From Phoenix dactylifera (Eukaryota > Streptophyta > Magnoliopsida > Arecales > Arecaceae), in contig NW_024067676.1 in NCBI RefSeq assembly GCF_009389715.1, positions 811,501-875,500 on the forward strand: a stretch of DNA of 64,000 nucleotides. The letters are read 5' to 3'. Both the position numbers and the translations under genes were made by a program. Of the stretch, positions 36,751 through 48,767 are shown in pieces. Position 1 is the first letter of the stretch, and each line of letters opens with the position of its first letter. The notes under the pieces were generated by a model that saw nothing but the letters and a program-made list of their open reading frames with translations, searched no databases and was not told the DNA's origin.

Positions 36751-38463
36751 CCTTCCGAGCTCCCCTGTTATCTGTTTCTTTGCTAAAGGGAAAGGCTTCT
36801 TCTAGTAAGAGAGAGAGAGATTAATTTGGTATGTGATGTTGTTGTTCTCTTCATGTTGTTATTGTTGTTGCTGTTGTTTCATTGTTATGTAAACATGTTT
36901 TATATGTCTTGTGTAAAAAAAAAATCTGATTTTTTTTCCGGTCCCCTATACAGTTGAGCTTCCTTGTGTTAATCTTTGATGAATTTATGTTGAATAATTG
37001 ATGCTCTGACTGTTGGTGCTGTTGCTGTTGTGGTGGTGTTGTAAAGTGGTTCTCTATGTTATTTGTGTGTCGAAAAAAAGGGCTATAGATTTAGCTCTTT
37101 CTTTGGTCATTGTTGATGAATTTTTGCTGAATATTAGTACTTTTATTGCTGTTACTGTTCTTGCATTGCGGGTTTTAATTAATTGTATGTGTGATTTGTG
37201 CAAATAATTCATTGTATTTATTTTTCCTATGAGCTTATTTGCAGGTTGCTGTTTATGAAGAAAAATGATTTATTTTTTTTTTGAAAAAAAGTGTTATGAT
37301 TTTTTTTTTTCTATTATAGATTTGTTGGGAATTAACAGGGTGTTTCTGTTTTTGATTATATATATGGGCGTCGGTAATGATAATTAAGTAGCTTTAATTA
37401 TTAGAATCAAAGTGGTGAGTTTGGTGGGAGAATAAATGCTTATTGAAGGGGCAAAGTACTATTGGAATAGAACTAAGGGAGTTGGGGTGTTGCTATTGAT
37501 TTGGGTTGTTGGCTCAAGAAAGGGATAGGAGAAGGACAAGTTAGGAAGAAAGTTGGGAAGGAATAGGAAGTTTGAGTTAACTTCCATTGGAGGCCAAAAG
37601 AAGGTAAAAGAATGATGGGTAAAAGATTTGTTAGTTTTGTTATTCTCTCTCTTACCTATGTTGGGTTTTATTTAACCACACACCAATAACCTCTAGCTCC
37701 CAAAAATTGGCCCTCTATTTTAAGGTAATGTGCAAGTGAGAGGAAATTGTCTGAAATAGTTTGGACATGGAGACTGCTTCAAAGTATCAATCAAAGATGA
37801 AAATAGTATTTTATATTGGGATGTAGGATGTATAAGATTTTGATGGTATATAAGATGTGAATTTAACTCGAAAATAAGAGAATACTTGTTTTTAGTAATG
37901 TATATGTAATTTCAAAACACTTTTTCCAAATATCTTAGGAGGTCAGGAAGCTTTTTAAGATCAAAAACATTGGTAGATTCCTCATCTATGGAATTACTTA
38001 TTCAAGCACCATCCCAACTTTTGCCAACCAGTCCCACATATTGTTTTAATATGAATAAATAAAGAAATGTTTATCATCATGAATTTTGCAAATCATGCTT
38101 CCCTGATGTTGAAATATAGATGTAAACAAAGGCTAATTCATTTGCATTTTAATTGCTAGTTAACTGAGAAAATCAAGAATAAAAACACAAAAAGTGTAAA
38201 ATGATGATTTCTATCCATAATTTGTTTCATCCTTATTTTTTAATATAGGATGGAAACAAGTCATGTTTTATATGGGCTAGAGCAACTAGACACCATGCAG
38301 GAAATTGTGGAGTAACTAGAGGTTGAGATAGTGAAAGCCCTTTTCATTTTAAGATTTTCTCTGTTCTTGAGTGGTTGCTGCAACATCATTTTCAACTTTC
38401 TACAATTCAAACCTTTTTGGTCAATTAGACTTCCTATCTCTGTCTTTATTACCTTAGTTCTAC

Positions 38464-38860
38464 CTTGAATCGCGATTGTAGGCGGGGAGAGCCAACCTTT
38501 TGTACTAGCTTACTGCCTGAACTAGAGCTAGAAGCCGAACCGATTACCAACCGTAAGCTGAGTATGCAATTCCTAATCCATTGGCTAGGCACCCAGTCTT
38601 GCCCCCTTTCCTTTTCGAAAGAAGATCTTGCCTCCTTTTGCTATTTGATAATAAATTAAAAATTAATTAAAAATAACTTAATGCTACAGATATGAACTTT
38701 CAAATAAACTACTTCTAAAACACCATTTAATAAAAAAAGAATTCTTGTTTATGTTTGTTGCGCCGCTTCTCAAATTGTTTCTTCTTCTTGTGACTGCGGT
38801 CTTCCAACGGGACCGGCTATGGCCAGCTGGACTTTTGTTAGGGCATTGATTTCTTGTAAT
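38464..38860. other. Possible organelle-derived (NUMT-like) segment
   Basis: Two blocks, about 38464-38640 and 38757-38860, have balanced base composition and unique-looking sequence such as CGAAAGAAGATCTTGCCTCC and CCAACGGGACCGGCTATGGC. They are separated by AT-rich DNA. This texture is typical of plant mitochondrial intergenic DNA. I cannot place it to a gene, so the call rests on composition only. Confidence 0.3.
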
Positions 38861-39338
38861 TTAAGACTAAATCTTGCAGTGTAGGTAGGATTGTTTCAAA
38901 CCTAGAACAGCAACCTTCTGTGAATAGATAATATCCATGTGCTATGGGGGACCTTTATAGCAGGAAGATTCATATGAAGAAGGGTGGAAGGCAATCATTC
39001 AAGTTATATAATGATGCTCCTTCTAGGCTCTAATGCTTCCACTCAACCTAAAGAACAAGTCCCACATGCCTCTTAGTAGGAGTTGAACACTGGAATCAAA
39101 CAAGATTTTAATAATGTATGATTGCATATTTCCCCATATAACAGATCCATTCCGAAACTGTACCCATTGTTTACCCAACTCGACCTGGATTGTGTCAATT
39201 TGGAAATAAAATATTGGCTGTTAAGAAGACCCTTGTTGACCATAACAGGATATAAGCGTTCATAACAAAAAATGATGGTGTCATTTGCTCGAGCCATTGT
39301 GCAGCTTCTTTCTTCTCTAAGCTGCCCCAGAGTTTTGA

Positions 39339-39365
39339 TCTCTCTCTCTCTATATATATATGTAC

Positions 39366-39403
<38 letters not shown>
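39339..39403. repeat. Palindromic (TC)n(TA)n...(TA)n(GA)n
   Basis: TCTCTCTCTC leads into a TA run, a central GTAC, another TA run and then a GA run of similar length. The whole 65 bp can fold on itself, with the TC arm pairing with the GA arm. Confidence 0.9.
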
Positions 39404-39405
<2 letters not shown>

Positions 39406-40984
39406 GACTTGGCTACACTCGAGTAGATCTCCACTCAAATCGAGTCATATCTATATTTGAATTTATATAACCGAATAAGAGGCCTTCAAAATTGTTATGA
39501 CGGCTATTACAATTTTGCGACTGGCGTTTTATTTTAGACCTTGAATAAGACTGACATGGCAAAGGTTTTCCTGGCTGTCCAATAGGCAGCTACTTATGAT
39601 CACCAATCAACTAGGAATAGGAAAGAGAATCCATCCACAGAAAGGTAAGGGATAATTAATCAAGGTGATCTTTTGGGTCTGTGGTCCTTCCAAGAGATGG
39701 CATTTATGGGAAGATGAAGATACAAACTCCTAGGTTCCATCAAGAGTCATTGCCATTGGAGAACTTAACAACCCACTCTCAGGACCACCCCTCCAGAGTC
39801 ATAGAAGGCCACATGCAGTGTTTTTAACACTAGAAGATCAGCTGAACCAGGCAGTTCAGTAGGCTTATATGGATTTTGGACCCCAACACTTGCAGTCTGG
39901 TTCAGATTATTAAATCTAGTAGTTCAGATCCACAATTCTGAACTACTGCAGTTGGTGAGCTTTGATGTTATTAGATCTAGTCGCATCCCTGCTCAACATT
40001 AGGTCTACGTTCAGGCCCCGATGGATTCCTAGGTCCTGGATTTCAGATATGAACACAGATTCAGATCGTGTCTGGTTTGGAGCCGCCATTTGCCACTCAA
40101 TTGGAAAGCCAATAAAATCGAATAATGGGGCAGAAAGAACTGTCGGTCGAAGCATTTCAGCTGAAGGATTAACAGAAATTTATGATCTGCTGACGATTAA
40201 GGATGGAACTGCCAACAGTTCCTTAATTTTGAGTTAAGGAAGTGCACTCTGTTGCATGGCTGTGGTATGATACAACCGAATTGGGTCATCCTGGAGAACA
40301 GGAACCATGACATCATTCACAGACGCTTCAACTGTAATGAACCCAGAATCATATATGCATTTCTTTAATCTTCCATGACACATTTGTCTTCTGCCAGATG
40401 CAGTGGCCATACAAGTTATGGTCCACTGTTCTCACACCAAATTGTCGAAGATCAAAACCACTATTCATTAAGCTTTCAAGTAGTATGCAACCATTGATCT
40501 AAATAAACCATATCTTGAGATCTTTGAGAGGAGATCCTCAATGCCTCCAAAATCCATGGATGCTATGTCCTGGCTCTGGCTACCATGGCGAGGTCTACAA
40601 CAACTACATGGACAACAGCAGTGGCTATCAAGTCTGCCATGCTTAGCAACAAAGAGTTTATTGACCATGTTCCCTAGCAAGGTCGGGATCGATCTTTTCC
40701 TCGGTTAGCCAAGGCGGCTTCATCTTCCTCCTTGGCCACTGCATGCGCCATCGATAGAGTTCATTGCAAACAACAGTATGACTCTCCCTTGTTCCACAGC
40801 ATTGCTTCTGACTCCCCCTCCTTTGGCTCTGCTGGCTCTCCACCCTTCGAGCTGTGATGTTGATTATTCTCCGTAGTTTAATTACTATTCATAATTAAGC
40901 TATATGCCTATGTTCTATAAACAATCATCAAACAAGCTATTTGCTGTATATAAGTTCCATTACTTTCCTACTGCTCCCCTCTTT

Positions 40985-41317
40985 TGACAAACTTCCCACA
41001 ATATGTAAAAGACACAGAAAATAAAATAGTTAGTCTGTTTTCAGATCCACTGCCTGCTAATATCATTCGTTCTCTTCTTTTAGATTGCTGCCGATTTCTG
41101 CGTTTGTTGTTCTCTTTTGAGATTTCTTATATATATAGGAAAGCTAATAGTGCAACCGACAAAATGGCATTTTATATAGCCAATCGTAGAGGTTCAACAT
41201 TATTGGATTCTATGCCACATCTCTTTGATTCATTGTTAAATATTTTGTTTGCTGATTTCCATGAGTGTATTTATACTCCTTTAGCTTAATTTATCCGATT
41301 TACCCAAAAAAAATAGT
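40985..41317 (+). mobile_element. Truncated LINE, RNase H C-terminus and 3' tail
   Basis: The frame reads SFEISYIYRKANSATDKMAF, which is the terminal RNase H motif (typically YRxANxxADxLA) of plant L1-type LINEs, preceded by LLDCCRFLRLLF and followed by a short C-terminal extension. It ends with CCGATTTACCCAAAAAAAA at about 41298-41316. The upstream reverse transcriptase is missing. Confidence 0.65.
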
Positions 41318-41589
41318 TTGTTACACATTTAATATGTAACCCCAAAAAAATCATCAGTGAATCACTTTGCTCTGCCATGTGTAATAGATAAACTAATCAA
41401 GTGATCATTTGCCATGCACTTTAGGTCTATAATATTGCCTGATAAGAACAAGATGAACCCGGTTCATTTCTCACCGGCCTAACTCGAACTCAAAAAACGA
41501 GAACCTTCCAGATAGCAGGATAGCTGATAACCCTCATCTCACCATCTTAGAGAGTTGGACCAAATCCATCCATGCCTCGCTGGCAACCC

Positions 41590-41665
41590 CTCCTACACGT
41601 GCCACCCCTCACTGTCCCATGCCCTCACATGTGTCACCCCAGGAGTAAAACCAGCTTCTTTATAG
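41590..41665 (+). promoter_or_regulatory. TSPO promoter: G-box/ABRE and TATA
   Basis: TACACGTGCC contains CACGTG (41596-41601), the core of ABA-response elements and G-boxes. A TATA-like TTTATAG lies at 41659-41665, about 60 bp before the ATG. Plant TSPO is known to be induced by ABA and osmotic stress, so this arrangement fits. Function at this site is inferred. Confidence 0.55.
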
Positions 41666-41724
41666 CGTGGCCCCTATGACCTTTTCTCTCTCACTTCCCC
41701 TCCTCTCCCTTCCACCTCCCTCCC

Positions 41725-42282
41725 ATGGCCTCCCAGAACCTCAAACACCGCCCCAGAGATGATCCCACCGCCCCGTCCACCACCACCACCACCACCACCA
41801 AAAATAGGAAGGCTCAAAAGCTGGCCATGGCCAAGCGAGGCGTCCGCTCGCTGGCCATCGCAATCGCCATACCTTTCATCCTCGCCGCCCTATCATCCTA
41901 CGCCTCCTGCACCGCCGCCACCGCCATCGTCCCGAAGGCCTTCTGGCGCCCGCCGGTGTGGGCCATCCACTTGGCCTCTATCTCGACCTCCTGCCTCATG
42001 GGTCTCTCGGCCTGGCTCGTGTGGGCCGAGGGTGGCTTCCACTCCCAGGCCACCACCCTGCCCCTCTTCCTAGCCCAATTCTTATTGGGCCTGTTCTGGG
42101 GCCCACTGGTTTTTCGGCTCGGCGCCACCCGGGTGGGTCTGGTGGTCTGCATCATCCTCTTGGCCGCCCTCTTTGCTTGCTCTCGGAGCTCCCGCCGGGT
42201 GAATCCGATCGCCGGCAATCTCATGAAGCTATGCCTCGCCTGGGTCTCCTTCCTTGCAGTGTTCAACTATACGCTTGTGTGA
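41725..42282 (+). CDS. TSPO: TSPO: translocator protein / tryptophan-rich sensory protein
   Basis: A single-exon gene for a 185-residue, five-helix membrane protein of the TSPO/MBR family. Plant TSPO sits in the ER/Golgi, binds haem and porphyrins, is stress-induced and is removed by autophagy together with the aquaporin PIP2;7. The N-terminal 38 residues form a plant-type hydrophilic extension with a poly-Thr run (19-25) and KAQKLAMAKRG, matching the AMAKRG of Arabidopsis TSPO. Helices lie at about 42-62, 78-100, 112-132, 135-153 and 163-184. Signature blocks are FWRPPVWAIH (73-82), LMGLSAWLVWAEGGFH (91-106), LFLAQFLLGLFWGPLVFRLG and the final PIAGNLMKLCLAWVSF. Translation may also begin at an internal Met (M35), but the upstream Met matches the family's length. 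No intron is needed. Confidence 0.96.
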   Translation: MASQNLKHRPRDDPTAPSTTTTTTTKNRKAQKLAMAKRGVRSLAIAIAIPFILAALSSYASCTAATAIVPKAFWRPPVWAIHLASISTSCLMGLSAWLVWAEGGFHSQATTLPLFLAQFLLGLFWGPLVFRLGATRVGLVVCIILLAALFACSRSSRRVNPIAGNLMKLCLAWVSFLAVFNYTLV

Positions 42283-43701
42283 AGTTTGGCTCTGTGTACA
42301 CTCTTTGCTGGATCTTTTACACTTAGTTTTCATAGCTGATTAAAATGTATCAAGTGTCAGTGTTAATTCTGGAACTGCTACATTTCCTTTTTTAGTTGTA
42401 ATTAGGGAACCTATAATGTGCACCAAAAATTGTCTTAAAAGGCATGTGATGCTGTGGACAGCTTAGCCATCAGCCAATATCTATAGATTGAATAGTTGAT
42501 CATTCTTAATTTATCTTGAATGGTTATTTTATGAGACCATATTAACATAGTTTAAAAGTTTAGGCTCATGTTCTAATTAGGGTGGGTATGGACCTCAGCA
42601 AAATAGGGTCCACGTCAACTTAGTTACATCATACCAAAAAAAAAAAAAAATCTGAAGGAGATCTACTTGGCCTATCAAATGAATGGGATGAATCTGGAGA
42701 TAAATCTTAGATCAGAAGCAGATTTTTTGTTCTTTTTTTTTTCCTGGAGAAAGAGAAGGAGAAGGGGAGGCGTATCTTGTATTGAGAGTTTTGGCTCTTT
42801 TGGCATCTAATTAGAAGCAGATTAGGATGAAATCTAGGTTAAGCTGGACCTTGGTGCCAAATACAATCAAAGAAATCAAAAAACAGTAGATCTCGGAGCG
42901 CACATACACGCTCCTCCCACATTATTAGTACAATCAAAGAAAGTCTTTTTGTGCATAAATTAGTACAGATTTATCCTGGTGGTAATTAATTCCGTACCTC
43001 CATTCATTTTATTTGTCATTTTATTTCCTTCCTTTCTTTTCTTTAGAAGGTAGACATCATCTTTCATCTATCAAACATGACCCTTTTTTTTTTATTCCCT
43101 TGTGCCCACAAATTGAGTACTTGCATGACCTCAGTGCTCAGAAGAGCAAGTCCTGGAGTAATCGAAAAGCTTTGAAGATCTTGTTCCAAATATCTTGCAC
43201 TCTATCCTAAGCATTGTTTCTGATGATTTAATCACTTAAGGCAAGCAACAATGCATCTAAGATTCACTTGAACCATGGGAATACCATTGGCAACTATATT
43301 CTGTGTTGTTTATATACATTAACCTTATACGATGGGATTTATCCCCAAAAAAACAAAGTAACTGTAAATATAAATCAAACAAGCAAGCAAGGTGGCAAGC
43401 AAGCTAGCTAGCTAAATATGTCATTTAATTCCAAAGGAGTTTCACAATAATCCTGGAGCAAATTGAAGATGTTGCACTCAATAAAGATGGACAACTTTCG
43501 TTTCAAGAAACTAACCACTTTGCTGTGCTTGCAATAGAACGTTCCTTTTCTCTTTTTTTTGGCCAACTTGAAACCAACCACAACACCCATTCGTAGCTAA
43601 CGTTGCGATTGCATGGGTCATTTGCAGCAATCCAAAGCCTTCTACCTGGAATCCAGGTTAAAATCAAATGCATTGGTGAGATAGATGTCCTTCCGTTAGC
43701 T
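42283..43701. other. Convergent intergenic region, TSPO and ALKBH8-like 3' ends
   Basis: TSPO (plus) and the oxygenase (minus) end towards each other across about 1.4 kb. Both 3' UTRs should lie here. Poly-A/poly-T tracts occur near 42636 and 43085. I see no gene or clear repeat. Confidence 0.55.
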
Positions 43702-46700
43702 TTAGCTGGGTGACTTGCAGAGCTTTCTTAGAGTTACGGAAGTCCTCCTTTGCTGACCAATTTCTTTCCCTTCCCACAGCTGATGCCCTGGTCTGCGGTT
43801 TATCTCATGCTTCCAGAGATAGCGTGCTTCCCCAGACATAAGAATTAAGGAGCCTGGACTCAATAAGATGGGAATCCTCGTTGAGGAAGTCTCTTCCCCT
43901 TGAAGCCCGGTGTGACCATCTCCGGCTTCGCATTGTATAAAATGCATCACACAAGCAGATTCTAAGGAGACAATGGCAATTCCATCCTCGAAGCGCATTA
44001 AATCTACATGCGCACATATTCCCTGCATAAATGAAAAGTATCAGATGTCTACCAGCAGAAATTGAAGGAAAACCAAAAAAAGGAGGAACCATTATTTTCT
44101 TCGATGATAAGATACAATTAGATTGACTTGTCGAGATGAAGTGAACAACAAGGACCCATTTGGTTCGCATGAAGAGGAGGAAGGAAAGTATGGTCAATGA
44201 GAATATGGAGAAATACTTTATATTTGGTTGGAGTTTTCAAAAGAGAGAAATGGTAAAGTAGCTTTTCTATGGGAATAAGATTTTATAGGAGATATGAAAA
44301 TTAGGTTTTTTTTTTTTTTCTAAAAGTGCTTTTGAGCTTTTAGATAGAATGTGTTAAGATTTTTTTTCTTTATTTAAAGCATAATAAGTATTTTACATAA
44401 TCTTTTCAGAAAAGTAAATGCTCAGCCAAACATAAGTTATTCTAGAATGTATCGCTTTTCCATGCTCACAAAATATTCCAAAATCATTTTTTCAGGCATC
44501 ATATACTCAGATATCAGCTTTCCAAGAAAAATATTCTAATGAGAAAAAATTCTTCCCATAAATTAAACAAGACCAAAAGAATTTTAACTAAAAAATTATA
44601 AAGCAACTCCTGCAATTATAAGAGGATGGAGAAGGTCATCAAAACCTTTTCCTTGGGCTCGTAATCTTATGCACACAAACCTTAATGGGATGTGGATCAA
44701 GTCCAGTGGTTGTAAATCATATCAAGACGATAATTTCATGATATGCTAAGAAAGATATTTTCATTTTTTTTATCTGTTCTACAAACTTTCATGCACATTT
44801 ATCAACAAAGATATCCCAGGTAGATCATGTCGTTCACTGGACTAGCTTTAGAATAAACACTCACAAGGAAAAACTGTAGCATTCTGCATTGATTTTGATC
44901 GAGGAAAGCTCTGTCCATCAAGTGATATGACACACAAAATTTCAGATAAGATCAGCATGAGGTTTCTCCAATGAAAACTTTTGCCACTTTTTCATCCTAA
45001 ATGTATAGCTTAATCTCCTTAAGGTCAGATTGATTGGGATCATGGGCTGAGTAGGAATGTTCCTTAATACTGATTTTAGTAGAGTTCTGGAGCATGGCAG
45101 AACTTATACTTGAGGGCTTAAAATATCACGTGCACAAACACCAAGGTTGTAATAGCATATGAATGAAACAAATACAGCACTTACCTTCATGGGTTACCAT
45201 AGATAACTTCAAGAAAATGTCCCAGTTAAGGGATCTACATGGACTTTGTGAAGGTTACTTTGGAAATGAATGGTAATCAGGGAAAAAAGAACAGAAACAA
45301 AAATCAGATCATCTAAAACTAGACTGCCAAAGTGTAAGAATAAAATTTGAAATCTGCAAAAGTACAATATGGAAGCTACAAGACCAGTCGTAAGTGCTGA
45401 TGCTGAGATGTTAACCAAATATCATATACATATACAAGAAATTCATGCATAAATCAACGAGCAATTCCTTATCGAGATACATTAGGCTGTAGAGAAAAGT
45501 AGCAATGAGCAAGAACAATATAACATATCCTCACCCTGGAAGAAGAAATATAGACACATAAATGATCGTACTTTAGTAAACAACCAGATAATAACCCATG
45601 AACTCTGAAAGATAAAAGTACAAAGCCTTCTTAGAGAATGGCAAAACCTCATTATCAAAGGATTATTTAGAGAAACAAAAAATGCAAAATAACACAAAAG
45701 GAGTGTAAGTAGAAAGGAAATAATGGCCGCACCTCACCTGGTTCATATACATTTGAAATAAGTTGATCAAAAAGTGGTTCTCTCCACAACAAATCTAACG
45801 GCAAAGGACAAGTTTCTTCAGCATATTGATCTTCAAAAGTTGACTCTCTGCTTGCCTCAAAAGATACTTCACCAGAACAAACTGCCTCACGAACAAATCT
45901 AGTAAGTTCAGTTGCCCATTCCGGAAGGTCCCCAAATCTCATAGCCTATTAAAGAATTATAAGACAGAGAAGTTAGATTTACGAGGGAGAACTTATACAG
46001 ATCAAGCAACCACAGTCCACTCATTGGTTATGTGATTTGCTTTAACTACATTATGCTCCTGACAAGATTATGACGACGTGTAAAATTTCAATGAAATAAA
46101 AGAAAAATATATAAAACTGAAATAAACTTTTGCAGGCCTATGAAGTTAAGCATGAAGAATTTCCAGAAAGATATATATGCACTAGCGTGCGCACATGCAC
46201 CATGACATCTTAAAGTAGTGCTGCCATTAAAAAAAACAAAACAAAAAAAAAACTAGCTGCTATTTTGGGCATGATTGAAGTATGTCCTCCCTACAAACTA
46301 CTCAGTATGATGGTGGTCCCTAAAGATCCCTAAGCTGAAGGCTCATTTTGGGATAAAAGAGCAACAACCGTTGTATCAATCAGGATGTTGGATATATAAA
46401 TCTGCATAATAAGAAGCATTTGTACTCATCACCAGCAACTTCAACCAAAGTATAGACATTGACACAAATACACAATGACCAGCAGGTACCAAAACAACAC
46501 AGTGCTAAACACTGAGGTGAAGGAAGCCAGTATATAGAAAGAGCTCCACCAGCAACATGTTATCAGCAAGAAAAGTAGTCTGGATGCAAATAAATGGCCT
46601 AATAATGCAGCAATTGAGAAAAAGCTCAAAAACAGATTCTTCTCACAAACTCTCTCTCTCTCTCTCTCAATTTCATTGCATCCTAGGGAATTTTCAAACT

Positions 46701-47942
46701 TACTTCCACATTTTGTCACTTTTTTTCACAGTTAAACTCCACAGCAACTATGTTACTTTGAGCAAAACAAAATGAAGCCCCAGAATGCAGAGATAATCAC
46801 CAAAAACACAAATTCATAAACCACCAACAGCAGAAAGTGGAAAGCAACATAAAACTGCAAGAATGTCGTCAGGTAGAAAGACCAGCTAACTCTTGGCGAT
46901 CAGTGGCAGTGACAGTGACAAGCAATTCTTTGATACCCCATACATGTTAACATATGCATGTGCGTAGAAGAAACAAAAACAAGTAGACGAATAACTTGGA
47001 AAAATGTAGACATGGCATAGAAATTGCACAAGTTAAGGACAAATTGATGAAGAACTCATTAAGATGATACAGTCATGTACAACATAGATGACCTGAGGAG
47101 GCCCCTATTGGGAAAGGCACTGACATTGCCAGAGGGTGATAAGGGAGAGGAAGGCCGCAACTAACATAAATGAAAGCTGTGAGACAAGACTAGAAGAACT
47201 TCTAATAACACCAAAGATTGCCCTTAATAAGAAGAACTTGGAGAGTAGATGCCAACGCCGAAGAGTTCGGATAATGCTTATTAGTTACAATATTTATCAC
47301 AAGCATCCACAATTATCCAGATAATAGAAATAACAATCGAGTAAATTTCTACCAAGACATTGCTAACACTGAAGTAGAAATCAGTTAATTCAATGAATGG
47401 TAAACAGCACCTGATTATGCGAACCATCTGAGAACCACCCTTCTGCAACATAAAAAGAAGAACATGGAGATATTTCAGAGTTTTTCTTAAAAAAAGAAGA
47501 ACTTTTTAAATTAATGCTGCAATCTTGGCTTCAAAATTATTCTTTTATTAATCATTAGTCAGCATTCGACAATAGGGTTAAACAAACAAAACGGTGGAAA
47601 ATTAAAGGAAAAAAAAGCTATTAGTGGGAGTTCCACCTCGTTCGATCGCGGATAGAAGCAAAGATTGCTGCTTTATCGAAAGGAAGCCCCGGCACAGCCA
47701 CAAACCCTTAATACCATTCACTGATTCCCAAATAGGCTTTTTCTGTGGCATTTACACGGATCGAATTCAACAAGAAGAAAGGGAGAAAGAGGGGCGGAGA
47801 GAGGGATAAGCGAGAGGGGAAAGGATTCACGAACCGAGAGGAAGGGATCTGCGGCCGAACGGGCTGGTCCCTCGTCGTCCGAGGATTCTCCGAACGCTTC
47901 TTCGAGCACGCGTCGCTGGATCTCGGTGTCGTCCTCTTCCAT
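43702..47942 (-). CDS. ALKBH8-like Fe(II)/2-oxoglutarate oxygenase, 5 exons
   Basis: A member of the AlkB dioxygenase family, which oxidises alkylated nucleic acids or hypermodified tRNA wobble uridines. Minus-strand exons: 47942-47835, 47742-47637, 47442-47411, 45945-45733, 44022-43702. They join in phase to 259 residues. The N-terminus (1-36) is acidic. Residues 37-82 carry GLWLCRGFLSIKQQSLLLSA and EGWFSDGSHNQ; 83-153 carry AMRFGDLPEWATEL and FDQLISNVYEPGEG. The catalytic core is ICAHVDLMRFEDGIAIVSLE with iron ligands His158 and Asp160, then GSLILMSGEARYLWKHEINR with the distal ligand His225, and RRTSVTLRKL, which supplies the 2-oxoglutarate RxxxxxR (Arg246, Arg252). All catalytic residues are present. 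The SGEARYLWKH block is closest to ALKBH8, but the RNA-binding and methyltransferase domains of ALKBH8 are absent, so the substrate is open. Exon 2 has no start codon of its own and is recognised by splice sites and homology. Confidence 0.9.
44151..44576. mobile_element. AT-rich MITE-like element in oxygenase intron 4
   Basis: It starts GGACCCATTTGGTTCG and ends TTAAACAAGACC, whose complement GGTCTTGTTTAA pairs loosely with the start. The interior is AT-rich and non-coding. Similar CATTTGGTT/TGTTTGGTT ends occur at 61537-62130. No sure target duplication was found. Confidence 0.35.
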
Positions 47943-48310
47943 CGCCCCCCACCCTCCCCAACCCCCGGGGCCAACCCCGCAAACAAAAAGAGTAAGAGGA
48001 CGAGGAGTTTAAATTAATACAATTGGGATACGTGGCATTTTTTTAATGGCCATAAATAAATGTACCATCCTTCCTTTTATTAAAAATAAGTCTACCTTCA
48101 ACCATTCAGCAAAGCAGCAATCTTTTTCTTTTTTTATAGCGAGATGGTGAAACCAATCACAACATTTCATTAGTAAATGAAATAAGGAGAGACCTCAACT
48201 AAGTCAAAAAAGAAGCTCAAAAATAAAAAAATAAAAAAATAAATAAAAGAAGAAGGAGAAGAAGGGGCAAAAAGCTGCAAAATACCAAGCCAAGCGATCA
48301 TACAATTTAA

Positions 48311-48767
48311 TTATAGGCATGATCTCATCCGTCAATTCAATTTATAAACGATCCATTTTAAGCGGATTTGGATTTGATATAAATGGGTTTAGATAAAAAA
48401 AAATAGGTTAAATTGTCTAAACTTGTTTTTTAAATAGATTGGATTCGGACTTAAATTTTTGATCCGTTTAACTCATTTTGACCTATTTAATAATAGAGTT
48501 GGAACCTATTTAACCTGTTTGAAACCTGCTTAACTTGTTTGAAACCTGCTCAACCGATTTCTGATCTATTTAACCCAACCACTTAACCAGTTTAATCTGT
48601 TTAAATCAATTTAACTCGTTTAAAACCCGTTTAACCCATTTAACATATCTAATAAATGAGTTATGTAGGTCGAATCAAGTTACCTATTTAATAAATAGGT
48701 CGGATTTAGGTTGATGAATTTTTGACCGGCTCATATCTAGTCCGACCTGACCCAATTGCCACTCCTA
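48311..48767. mobile_element. hAT-like element with TTTAACC repeats
   Basis: The right end reads ACCCAATTGCCACTCCTA; its complement TAGGAGTGGCAATTGGGT is a classic plant hAT terminus. The left border is weaker. The centre is a string of diverged units of about 10-15 bp around TTTAACCNGTTT (48490-48650), as in other copies of this family. The bases after the right end (GTCTCAT) recur near the left as ATCTCAT, possibly a decayed target duplication. Confidence 0.45.

Larger units (their letters stand above)
36751..40984. other. Intergenic region between RALF and the LINE remnant, no gene seen
   Basis: The first few hundred bases include the rest of the RALF 3' UTR. Beyond it is AT-rich DNA without exons I can recognise. 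A segment at 38464-38860 looks unlike its surroundings (see its own entry) and a TC/TA palindrome lies at 39339-39403. Minus-strand frames at 40468-40843 are Cys-, Gln- and Arg-rich but match no family known to me. Confidence 0.55.

Noticed and set aside
40468-40843. Minus-strand Cys/Gln/Arg-rich frames
   Set aside because: No recognisable family, no signal peptide and no consistent splice structure.
41759-42326. Alternative Pro/Ser-rich and Arg-rich frames over TSPO
   Set aside because: They are out-of-frame shadows of the TSPO coding sequence.
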